Shown: piece by piece, positions 14,841 to 20,232 of the stretch
Position numbering within the stretch: the stretch's first letter is position 1
How the letters are laid out: each line of letters opens with the position of its first letter
DNA from: a virus
DNA: 20,232 bases
Virus record (IMG/VR): IMGVR_UViG_3300047446_000083
Span: 1-20,232 of that record
Reading direction: 5' to 3' (one strand)
Made by a program: the position numbers and the translations under genes
Notes under the pieces: generated by a model
The model's database searches: none
What the model saw: the letters and a program-made list of their open reading frames with translations, nothing else
Told to the model about the DNA's origin: nothing

Positions 14841-15230
14841 TTGGACGCACAGCAAGCACAATACGCCGCCCTCGGCTTCATCATGGCCGAGCTGGCTCGG
14901 CAGAACGAAATGTGGGGCCCTGCCAACGAGCGCGTTGACGTCTCGAATGGCGAGCTGTTCCAGGCGGGCGTCGCCCAGCTGGACGCCACGTTCGACCGTC
15001 GCAACGGTGAGACGGAAGCCTTCGAGTCTGCCCCTGAGATCTATCCGCAGACGTGGAGCGGCTTCCGCAGCTACGGCGGTGACTTCGCGAACATCGGCGT
15101 CGCGGCCACTTTCCTCGTCCAGGAGATGAAGAGATTGGCGATGAACGGAGAAGATCTCACCCGCCTGAGCCGCACGGCTCAGCAGCCCTACAACCCGGAG
15201 ACGGGTCTCCCCAACCCGGTGACCGCATGA
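14841..15230 (+). CDS. Hypothetical phage protein (129 aa) with TTG start
   Basis: The TTG at 14841 has AGGAG ending eight bases upstream, the best ribosome site of the region. The in-frame ATG at 14820 falls between the two half-sites of the regulatory element and lacks a ribosome site. The protein pattern is RQNEMWGPANERVDVSNGEL near the N-terminus, then YPQTWSGFRSYGGDFANIG, then a helix AATFLVQEMKRLAMNGED. It faintly recalls phage proteins that carry an ER..Q..W...G.L..A pattern near nucleotide-metabolism genes, but I cannot name a family with confidence. It is coupled to the next gene by ATGA. Confidence 0.55.
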   Translation: MDAQQAQYAALGFIMAELARQNEMWGPANERVDVSNGELFQAGVAQLDATFDRRNGETEAFESAPEIYPQTWSGFRSYGGDFANIGVAATFLVQEMKRLAMNGEDLTRLSRTAQQPYNPETGLPNPVTA

Positions 15231-15346
15231 TCGGCATCTTCCTGCTGAACCACGTCCTCGACGCGCTCGGCCTCTGGTACGCCCTGTCCGTCTGCTGGAA
15301 GCTCGCGAAGTTCAAGAAGTACGGGTTCTTCCGCGCTTTTTGGTGA
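15227..15346 (+). CDS. 39-residue membrane-type peptide
   Basis: A small gene starting in an ATGA overlap with the preceding stop. The product begins MIGIFLLNHVLDALGLWYAL, a hydrophobic stretch of about 24 residues, and ends in a basic and aromatic tail (WKLAKFKKYGFFRAFW). This is a single-helix peptide with a cationic, cytoplasm-facing end. It ends seven bases before copy 4 of the repeated element. Whether it is translated is inferred from coupling only; a holin-like role is possible. Confidence 0.45.
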   Translation: MIGIFLLNHVLDALGLWYALSVCWKLAKFKKYGFFRAFW

Positions 15347-15352
15347 TCTACC

Positions 15353-15370
15353 GTTTGTTCAAAAGCAAAC
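15353..15370 (+). promoter_or_regulatory. Repeated palindromic element, copy 4
   Basis: The core at 15354-15369 is TTTGTTCAAAAGCAAA, with TTTG and GCAAA arms kept and central bases changed. With its flanks it forms CGTTTG, eight bases, CAAACG, the best-arm palindrome of the set. GTTCGTTTTTT follows, and no second half-site lies 13 bases downstream. Confidence 0.55.
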
Positions 15371-15386
15371 GTTCGTTTTTTGGAGA

Positions 15387-15416
15387 GCGGGCCCCCTAGT
15401 GGGGCTCGCAAAAGGA
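15387..15416 (+). promoter_or_regulatory. Leader hairpin beside the ribosome site of the TAXI-like gene
   Basis: GCGGGCCCC, loop CTAGT, GGGGCTCGC: nine pairs with one wobble, ending at 15409. AAAAGGAG begins one base later and the ATG is at 15423. The foot of the stem abuts the ribosome site, so it could limit or time translation. It has no T run after it. The T6 tract lies on the wrong side for a terminator on this strand. Confidence 0.5.
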
Positions 15417-15422
15417 GACCAC

Positions 15423-16304
15423 ATGAAGAAGCTGTTTTTGTTGATCGCTGCCGCGACCCTCGGTCTGTCGGCTGCAAGCTCGGCTCAGGCCGCCGAGAAG
15501 TTCCGCCTCTGCACCGGCAATGCCAAGCTGAACTACTACGCCGCCGGCCAGCACCTGAAGCGCCACGCCGGCAACGTCGATGTCGTCGAGACCAAGGGCT
15601 CGCTGGACAACCTCGACAAGGTCACGGCTGGTGAGTGCGACGGCGCCTTCGTCCAGAACGATGCCCTGCTCGTCTACGCGCAACGCAACGCGAAGGCCAT
15701 CTCGGCCCTGCAGCGTGCCGGCGTGCTCTACCAGGAGCAGGCGAACCTGCTCTGCAACCGCAAAGCCTACACGTCGTCCCGCATGGTCGACCTGAACTCC
15801 AACTTCACGGTCGCGATCGGCCCCGATGGCTCTGGCGCCAACACCACCTGGGCCGCCTTCGTTGCCGCCGACAAGGCTCGCTACGGCAAGGTCCGCACGT
15901 CCGACCTGACCGGCACCCTCGCGCTCAGCGCCGTCAACGACGGTTCGGAAGTGCAGTGCGCTCTCATCATCACCGCGCTCAATGCCTCGATGCTCAAGAA
16001 CGAAGCCCCGAAGTATGCGAGCGGCCTGGTGCTGGTCGAGACCGACGACCGCGACATGACGAAGAACGCCAAGGATGCCCGCAACAACCCGGTCTACACC
16101 TACGGTGAGATCCCGGCCGGCACGTACAAGGGCATCCAGCCCTCCGGCATGTTCGGCTCCAAGTCGGTAGCCACCATCCAGGTTGATGCCGTGTTCGTCG
16201 CCAACCGTGACTGGGTCGCAGCCCACACCAGCGACTTCGAGAAGATCGTCGACGGCTTCGCCAACGCCAAGCCCGACATCGAGAAGCTGGTCCAGCCGAA
16301 GTAA
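15423..16304 (+). CDS. Exported TAXI-like periplasmic substrate-binding protein
   Basis: The 293-residue protein begins with a classic signal peptide: MKK, a hydrophobic core to residue 18, and an AQA-A cleavage site after A23. The mature part has features of TAXI-type solute receptors of TRAP transporters: a ligand loop near LYQEQANLLCNR, KGSLDNLDKVTAGECDGAFVQND, and VAIGPDGSGANTTWAAF. It lacks the long C-terminal extensions of some receptors. No TRAP membrane subunit gene is visible nearby, so it would act alone in the periplasm. The reason a phage-like element carries it is unknown. It could modify the envelope or nutrient uptake, or be a host gene picked up on excision. Confidence in the family is moderate. 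Confidence 0.75.
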   Translation: MKKLFLLIAAATLGLSAASSAQAAEKFRLCTGNAKLNYYAAGQHLKRHAGNVDVVETKGSLDNLDKVTAGECDGAFVQNDALLVYAQRNAKAISALQRAGVLYQEQANLLCNRKAYTSSRMVDLNSNFTVAIGPDGSGANTTWAAFVAADKARYGKVRTSDLTGTLALSAVNDGSEVQCALIITALNASMLKNEAPKYASGLVLVETDDRDMTKNAKDARNNPVYTYGEIPAGTYKGIQPSGMFGSKSVATIQVDAVFVANRDWVAAHTSDFEKIVDGFANAKPDIEKLVQPK

Positions 16305-16312
16305 CGGACCCC

Positions 16313-16346
16313 GACGCGCCCCCGATGTTCCTGTCTGGGGCGCGTC
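16313..16346 (+). terminator. Perfect 10-bp hairpin after the TAXI-like gene
   Basis: GACGCGCCCC and GGGGCGCGTC pair without mismatch across a 14-base loop, eight bases after the stop. No T run follows. It is the strongest stem in the window and lies 10 bases before the next ATG. Confidence 0.6.
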
Positions 16347-16356
16347 ACGACCGAAC

Positions 16357-16797
16357 ATGACCCAGCATTTCGATGTCACGCGGCTCGTGAAGTTGATGAT
16401 GATGACGACGTCATCCAACGACAACGAAGCCTTAGTCGCGATGCGCAAGGCCAACGCTGTGCTCGGGGCCTCTCAGAAGAACTGGCAGGACATCCTGCTC
16501 ACGCCTTTCGCGAGAAGACCGGAGCCGCCGCCACGGCCTGAGCCGCAGCCGCAGCAACAACAGCATCGGAAGCCTGACCCGAAGCCGGCATCCGATCCGA
16601 AGACCGACCTGATCAACGCGATGTTCGAGACCCTGCTGAAGGAAGTCTCTCCCGAGAGCAATTTCCGCAGCTTCGTCCTGAGCGTCCACGCCCACTGGCT
16701 CAAACGGCAACGTCTCACCGACAAGCAGTACCGAGCCATCCGCAAAGCCTATCTCAACTACAAGCCCGAGGCCGAGACCGACGATGACCGACGCTGA
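16357..16797 (+). CDS. Hypothetical protein with DUF2786-like N-terminus and proline/glutamine linker
   Basis: The ATG at 16357 follows the hairpin; the frame is open upstream only through the antigene of the previous gene. The 146-residue protein has a helix LVKLMMMTTSSNDNEALVAMRKANAVL and then WQDILL, a pattern recalling DUF2786-like phage proteins. A Pro/Gln/Arg linker (residues about 50-75) follows, then a C-terminal folded part with WLKRQRLTDKQYRAIRKAY, a basic helix. The linker is low complexity. The stop overlaps the next start region by 14 bases. Confidence 0.6.
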   Translation: MTQHFDVTRLVKLMMMTTSSNDNEALVAMRKANAVLGASQKNWQDILLTPFARRPEPPPRPEPQPQQQQHRKPDPKPASDPKTDLINAMFETLLKEVSPESNFRSFVLSVHAHWLKRQRLTDKQYRAIRKAYLNYKPEAETDDDRR

Positions 16798-16945
16798 ACA
16801 GAAGAGATTGAACGACCGCATCACCGAGCTGCTGGAGCACAACAACGCGCAACTCATGGAGAACCGGAAGCAACGGGCGATCATCGCGCAGCAGAAGGCC
16901 CAGATCGCGTGGCTGCTGAGCCAGATCCCGGGAGCCCAGGCATGA
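16784..16945 (+). CDS. 53-residue coiled-coil peptide
   Basis: The ATG at 16784 lies inside the preceding gene and the stop overlaps the next start (ATGA). The product is one long charged helix, beginning MTDAEQKRLNDRITELLEHN and ending QQKAQIAWLLSQIPGAQA, with leucine and isoleucine spacing typical of a coiled coil. There is no membrane segment. It may be a small oligomerising or partner-binding protein; I cannot name it. Confidence 0.5.
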   Translation: MTDAEQKRLNDRITELLEHNNAQLMENRKQRAIIAQQKAQIAWLLSQIPGAQA

Positions 16946-17109
16946 AGTACATCGTGTTCGGACTCTTCATGGGCGTGGCTCTGGGTATGGCCATCTCCAA
17001 CGTGATCGAGGGCCAGCGGCAAGACGCCTGCCAAGCCCGCGTTTCCTCAGAGCACTTCTCGCTCTGCCTCGATTCCAAAATGCAAAAGGCCAAGGAGTTA
17101 TTTCGATGA
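16942..17109 (+). CDS. 55-residue membrane peptide with two cysteines
   Basis: The ATG overlaps the preceding stop. The product begins MKYIVFGLFMGVALGMAISN, one hydrophobic helix. A polar tail follows with cysteines in RQDACQARVSSEHFSLCLDS. The tail motif FSLCL also occurs in the next gene (FSICL). The tail may face the periplasm, where the Cys could form a disulfide. Spanin or envelope roles are possible but unproven. Confidence 0.5.
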   Translation: MKYIVFGLFMGVALGMAISNVIEGQRQDACQARVSSEHFSLCLDSKMQKAKELFR

Positions 17110-17240
17110 TGAAGGAAGTGTTGTTTGTGGTGCTGATCGTGGTGGCTGGTGCGGCCATCGCCAGCGCGATCCACGGGAAGCAGCTCTCCTTCTCCACCCA
17201 GTTTTCGATCTGCCTCGCGACGAGCTGCTCCAATGACTGA
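17106..17240 (+). CDS. 44-residue membrane peptide with FSICL tail
   Basis: It starts in an ATGA overlap with the preceding stop. The product begins MMKEVLFVVLIVVAGAAIAS, one hydrophobic helix, and continues AIHGKQLSFSTQFSICLATS, ending CSND. The FSICL motif and two Cys resemble the tail of the preceding peptide. Its stop lies inside the next gene's start region. Confidence 0.5.
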   Translation: MMKEVLFVVLIVVAGAAIASAIHGKQLSFSTQFSICLATSCSND

Positions 17241-17478
17241 GGCGGCACTGAACACGACCGAGGTGAAGTTCCTTCCGCCGGAGGAAGTCGGCGAGGAGCT
17301 GTCAGGATGGTGGATCCTCCAGCTGGAGCTGGAAGGCTGCTGGGACGCCATCGGTCCCTACGACAGCAAGGAAGAAGCTGCACGTCTCGCCAACCCCGCC
17401 CCTCAACCCTGCCCGCAAGCACGACACGGAGACTGGTGCGTCTGGCCCCGCTGCGACTGCACCAAGGAAACCCAATGA
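17233..17478 (+). CDS. Small Cys- and Trp-rich hypothetical protein (81 aa)
   Basis: The ATG at 17233 overlaps the end of the previous gene by eight bases, and its stop overlaps the ThyA start. The first part is acidic with [20 protein letters not shown], a likely folded beta-type core. The last 25 residues hold several Cys and Trp ([19 protein letters not shown]), a possible metal-binding end. I do not recognise the family. Confidence 0.5.
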   Translation: MTEAALNTTEVKFLPPEEVGEELSGWWILQLELEGCWDAIGPYDSKEEAARLANPAPQPCPQARHGDWCVWPRCDCTKETQ

Positions 17479-18332
17479 AGCAATATCACGATCTGCTCGA
17501 CAAAATCCTGACCGAAGGCGTCCAGAAGGGCGACCGCACCGGCACCGGGACGATCTCTATCTTCGGTCACCAGATGCGTTTCGATCTGAGTGAGGGCTTC
17601 CCGATGCTCACGACGAAGCGCCTGCCGTTCAAGGCCATCGCTGTCGAGTTGCTCTGGTTCCTGCGCGGCGACACCAACATCAAGTTTCTGCATGACCATG
17701 GCGTCACCATCTGGGACGAGTGGGCGGATGCCAACGGTGATCTCGGCCCGGTATACGGCAAGCAGTGGCGGTCGTGGCCGTCGTTCGAGCAGACCGGTGC
17801 TATGACCATCAACCATGGTGAGCATTTCGGTAAGATCCTGAGCGTTGGTTTCACCAAGTCCATCGACCAGATCGCCAACGTCGTCGATCAGATCAAGCGC
17901 AATCCCAACTCGCGCCGCCTGATGGTCACCGCCTGGAACCCGGCAGAGGTTGACCAGATGGCGCTGCCGCCCTGCCACTGCCTCTTCCAGTTCTACGTGG
18001 CTAACGGCAAGCTGTCCTGCCAACTGTACCAGCGATCGGCAGACGTCTTCCTCGGCGTTCCATTCAACATCGCCTCGTACGCCCTGCTGACGATGATGAT
18101 CGCCCATGTGACGGGTCTGCAGCCTGGTGACTTCGTGCATTCGTTCGGCGACACGCACCTGTATCTGAACCACATCGAGCAGGCGAAGCTCCAGCTCACC
18201 CGGGAGACGCGCGCTCTGCCTCGCGTGACCTTCAACCAGGCGATGGACAGCATCTTCGGCTTCCAGCTCGAAGACATGCAGCTCCAGGGATACGACCCCC
18301 ACCCTGGCATCAAGGCGGAGGTCTCCGTATGA
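17475..18332 (+). CDS. thyA: Thymidylate synthase
   Basis: The 285-residue enzyme methylates dUMP to dTMP with methylenetetrahydrofolate. The catalytic Cys is C167 in [11 protein letters not shown]. Other hallmarks are [18 protein letters not shown], the phosphate-binding [12 protein letters not shown] and [20 protein letters not shown], and [12 protein letters not shown]. The C-terminus has [14 protein letters not shown]. It is 21 residues longer than E. coli ThyA, because of a segment after the [10 protein letters not shown] region ([22 protein letters not shown]). Insertions there are known in other bacteria. The ATG at 17475 overlaps the preceding stop. It belongs with NrdJ and the MazG-like genes in dNTP supply, and the next gene is coupled by ATGA. 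Confidence 0.96.
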   Translation: MKQYHDLLDKILTEGVQKGDRTGTGTISIFGHQMRFDLSEGFPMLTTKRLPFKAIAVELLWFLRGDTNIKFLHDHGVTIWDEWADANGDLGPVYGKQWRSWPSFEQTGAMTINHGEHFGKILSVGFTKSIDQIANVVDQIKRNPNSRRLMVTAWNPAEVDQMALPPCHCLFQFYVANGKLSCQLYQRSADVFLGVPFNIASYALLTMMIAHVTGLQPGDFVHSFGDTHLYLNHIEQAKLQLTRETRALPRVTFNQAMDSIFGFQLEDMQLQGYDPHPGIKAEVSV

Positions 18333-18649
18333 CGAGGGTCGCGCAGTCCTACTATTCGACAGCGGTCAATCATCGGGAGGTGCCGGGCTGCTATCTCGGC
18401 TCCTTCGCCATCCCGGGTGAACCAGCCATGTGGGTCACCGACACGGACGGCAGCCCCAAAATCTTCAGGGATGCCGTCGAGGCGGAGGTCGCCGGCTTCC
18501 GCGTGATGATGACCAAGCTGAACCGTGCTCGCGCTGTCCAAAGCTTCGAGATGAAGGGCTACAAGCGCAAGGGCGGCATCAAGGTGTTCCGGTCTGCGGA
18601 GAAGCCGGAGCAGCATACCGTGGAGTCCGTTTTCGGGAGCAAGAAATGA
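18329..18649 (+). CDS. Hypothetical protein (106 aa)
   Basis: It starts in an ATGA overlap with the ThyA stop. The first half is beta-like ([20 protein letters not shown]) with an acidic turn. The second half is a basic helix and tail ([25 protein letters not shown]). I do not recognise the family. Coupling to ThyA hints at a replication role. The stop overlaps the next start. Confidence 0.55.
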   Translation: MTRVAQSYYSTAVNHREVPGCYLGSFAIPGEPAMWVTDTDGSPKIFRDAVEAEVAGFRVMMTKLNRARAVQSFEMKGYKRKGGIKVFRSAEKPEQHTVESVFGSKK

Positions 18650-18891
18650 GTGAGCACAAGGCCTGGCTGTTCCGTCCTGACGACTACGTTCCGGAGACGC
18701 CTGAGGAGTGGCACGACGTGACCACGTACGGCGACGATTGGGAGGTCGAAATGAACATCTTCGGCGACGCCAATCTGCGCGGTACCTGGCGCCATCGGCC
18801 GGTCAGCTTCACCGATCGCAAGACGGATTGGGTTGTCGGCCGCCCGCCGACCGGCTTCTATGCGAAGCCCGAGGACAAGGCGGATGCCTGA
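18646..18891 (+). CDS. Hypothetical protein (81 aa)
   Basis: The ATG overlaps the previous stop (ATGA). The product is acidic and aromatic, with repeated tryptophans (AWLFRPDDY, EEWHDVTTYGDDWEVEMN, GTWRHRP, TDWVVGRPPTGFY). This suggests a compact folded domain with exposed aromatic rings. No catalytic motif or membrane segment is visible. Its stop overlaps the start of the helix-turn-helix gene. Confidence 0.55.
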   Translation: MSEHKAWLFRPDDYVPETPEEWHDVTTYGDDWEVEMNIFGDANLRGTWRHRPVSFTDRKTDWVVGRPPTGFYAKPEDKADA

Positions 18892-19201
18892 CCCCGCGAA
18901 CGACAATAAGAAGCTTGGCCAGATCTATACCTTTGACGAGGTCTGCGCCAAGCTGAGGATCAGCAGACAGTCGCTCACTGACCTGATCGCCGGCACCAAC
19001 TTCTACAGCAAGAAGGGCCGCGTCTACCGTTTCTCGGACGCGGACCTGATGGCAATTTGGGAATCCATGAGATGCGCCTCTACCTCTACCAACGTTCACC
19101 TGGATCGAACTACGTCATCCGCGGCACCGACAGCGAAGGCTGTAAGGTCTTCAAATCTGCGAAAACTACTGACAAAGCCACCGCGGAAAAAATCCGCATA
19201 A
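18884..19201 (+). CDS. Helix-turn-helix protein, probable excisionase or integrase regulator
   Basis: The first 60 residues fit a MerR/excisionase-type winged helix: TFDEVCAKLRISRQSLTDLIA for the recognition region, then a wing SKKGRVYRFSDADLMAIWESM. Excisionases bind near the attachment site and turn integrase toward excision. The gene starts inside the previous gene and runs 130 bases over the integrase gene. Its last 43 residues are Ser/Thr- and Lys-rich, read from integrase coding sequence in another frame, and may be of little use. The position directly before the integrase is typical of xis-int pairs. I call it an excisionase with moderate confidence. Confidence 0.65.
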   Translation: MPDPANDNKKLGQIYTFDEVCAKLRISRQSLTDLIAGTNFYSKKGRVYRFSDADLMAIWESMRCASTSTNVHLDRTTSSAAPTAKAVRSSNLRKLLTKPPRKKSA

Positions 19202-20229
19202 AGATGGAGAGCGAGCTGCTGTCAGAGGCGGTCCACGGCAAGAAGTCCGTGGTGACCTTCGACCAGGCAGCGTCGTCCTACATCGAGGCGGGCGGTTCGA
19301 CGCGCTTTCTCGGCCAGTACGATGAACAGACGGACAAGATGACCGGGATTGCCGGGAAGCTGGAGGGCGTGAAGCTCAGGTCCATAACCCAGGCGGTGCT
19401 CGATAAGGTCGCGCTCGAACTGCTGCCGAATGTCCAGCCCGACACCCTGAACCGCCAGGTCTACACCCCGTTCATTGCCGTTTGGAACCACGCGGTCGGC
19501 AACGAGTGGGCGGATTTCCGGAAGTGGAAGCGTCCGAAGAAGCCCAAGGGCACCCGCTCCTTCGCCGTCAAGAAGCGTCGGGTCGGCAGCTTCCCGACGA
19601 CCTACGACCGGGCCTGCCCGTTCGTGTGCGCCATGTCGCCGGCCAACGCCATCGTTATGACCATCCTGTTCTACACGGGGATGCGGCCGATCGAGCTGTT
19701 CCTGATGGACCGGGAGCAGGTCAACGTCGCGAACCGGTGGATTACCCTGCCGTCGTCCAAGACGGGCGAGCCCCGCGGCGTGCCGCTGCACGAGTTCCTG
19801 GTCCCGCTGATGAAGGGGCTGCTCAAGCGGAAGGACGGCACCCGGCTTGTCAGGACGTGGGAGGGAGAGCCCTGGACGGTCGTGGAGGGCAATGGCGGCC
19901 AGATGAAGAAGGGCATCAAGAACGCCCGCAGCCGCACCGGCATCCTCGACATCGCGCCCTACACGGCACGCCATACGGTCTCGACCCAGCTCGTGGTCAA
20001 TGGCGTCCACGAGTACGTCAAGGACCAGATCTTGGGCCACGTCGTCGACGACATGAGCCACAAGTACACCGAGGTCCCGCGGGCCGCCCTGATCAAGGCG
20101 ATCAACACCCTGCCGACCTTCAAGGCCTGGGCGAGTATGCCCTGGATGAGCGAGCCTCTTCGCTACGAGTCGGATCGGCTGAAGCCTCTGACCAAGGAGA
20201 AGAAGGCCAAGATGGCCAAGTTGGCCTGA
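19072..20229 (+). CDS. int: Tyrosine recombinase (phage integrase)
   Basis: The 385-residue protein joins phage and host attachment sites. The C-terminal catalytic set is R205 (TGMRPIEL), K230 (SSKTGE), R300 in YTARHT, H323 (LGH) and nucleophile Y332 (HKYTEV). The usual HxxR is here Y297-x-x-R300, a change I believe occurs in related Rhizobiales integrases. The N-terminal half (MRLYLYQRSPGSNYVIRGTD to about residue 150) should hold the arm-binding and core-binding domains. The ATG at 19072 lies inside the helix-turn-helix gene; a TTG five codons earlier is also possible. The stop is at 20227-20229 and the window ends three bases later, so no attachment site is visible downstream. Confidence 0.93.
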   Translation: MRLYLYQRSPGSNYVIRGTDSEGCKVFKSAKTTDKATAEKIRIKMESELLSEAVHGKKSVVTFDQAASSYIEAGGSTRFLGQYDEQTDKMTGIAGKLEGVKLRSITQAVLDKVALELLPNVQPDTLNRQVYTPFIAVWNHAVGNEWADFRKWKRPKKPKGTRSFAVKKRRVGSFPTTYDRACPFVCAMSPANAIVMTILFYTGMRPIELFLMDREQVNVANRWITLPSSKTGEPRGVPLHEFLVPLMKGLLKRKDGTRLVRTWEGEPWTVVEGNGGQMKKGIKNARSRTGILDIAPYTARHTVSTQLVVNGVHEYVKDQILGHVVDDMSHKYTEVPRAALIKAINTLPTFKAWASMPWMSEPLRYESDRLKPLTKEKKAKMAKLA

Positions 20230-20232
20230 AAA

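Noticed and set aside
15396-16454. 352-residue open frame on the - strand across the TAXI-like gene
   Set aside because: Spans the gene, two hairpins and the next start; shadow composition with no recognisable domain.
17072-17089. ATTCCAAAATGCAAAAGG, similar to the right half of the repeated element
   Set aside because: It lacks the left arm and lies within the coding region of the 55-residue peptide, so chance is likely.
1-20232. CRISPR array, tRNA, rRNA or insertion sequence
   Set aside because: I saw no regularly spaced repeats, no cloverleaf-like tRNA and no transposase; gaps between genes are all about 110 bases or less.
20230-20232. Attachment site downstream of the integrase
   Set aside because: Only three bases remain after the stop, so none can be seen.

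Overview
The window is a single-strand block of about 36 tightly packed genes, all on the + strand. It looks like the DNA-metabolism and integration half of a temperate phage or prophage from a GC-rich alphaproteobacterium, probably Rhizobiales. Evidence for the host group is indirect. The class II ribonucleotide reductase reads like the chromosomal NrdJ of alphaproteobacteria. 'ANDN'-type tails and linkers, common in Rhizobiales proteins, recur (4277 region, 16410 region, 18896 region). Base composition is high-GC throughout except for one gene. No capsid, tail, terminase, lysis or repressor gene is recognisable here, and I see no tRNA, rRNA, CRISPR array or insertion sequence.

Layout. Positions 1-1834 carry the 3' part of an RlmN-like radical SAM gene, a small unknown and a DnaQ-type exonuclease. 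Positions 1846-3552 hold a YqaJ-type nuclease and a probable DNA-annealing partner. Positions 3542-6779 hold short phage genes, including a MazG-like pyrophosphohydrolase and an HNH protein. Positions 6805-10272 hold a complete B12-dependent ribonucleotide reductase. Positions 10381-11633 form a TerB/TerC cassette with a 32-residue membrane peptide, bounded by UUCG hairpins. Positions 11693-14778 contain a DraRnl-type RNA ligase, a lower-GC orphan gene and a second MazG-like protein with an altered metal site. Positions 14841-16304 end in an exported TAXI-like periplasmic binding protein. Positions 16357-18891 hold tiny genes around thymidylate synthase. Positions 18884-20229 hold a helix-turn-helix (probable excisionase) gene overlapping a tyrosine integrase.

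How it works together (inference). NrdJ, ThyA and the MazG-like enzymes would supply and clean dNTP pools for phage DNA synthesis. DnaQ, YqaJ and its partner would proofread and recombine DNA. The RNA ligase and RlmN-like enzyme act on RNA. The Ter proteins and the periplasmic protein alter the envelope or metal physiology of the host.

The strongest unexplained signal is a 16-bp imperfect palindrome, best copy TTTGCTTGAATGCAAA. It occurs five times, always in the same orientation and just upstream of a gene (5712, 6418, 10326, 14798, 15354). These sites probably form a phage-wide operator or 'stoperator'-like network, or an RNA leader element. Genes are otherwise coupled by ATGA, GTGA or TGATG overlaps, so the few gaps that exist are mostly where the element or a hairpin sits.
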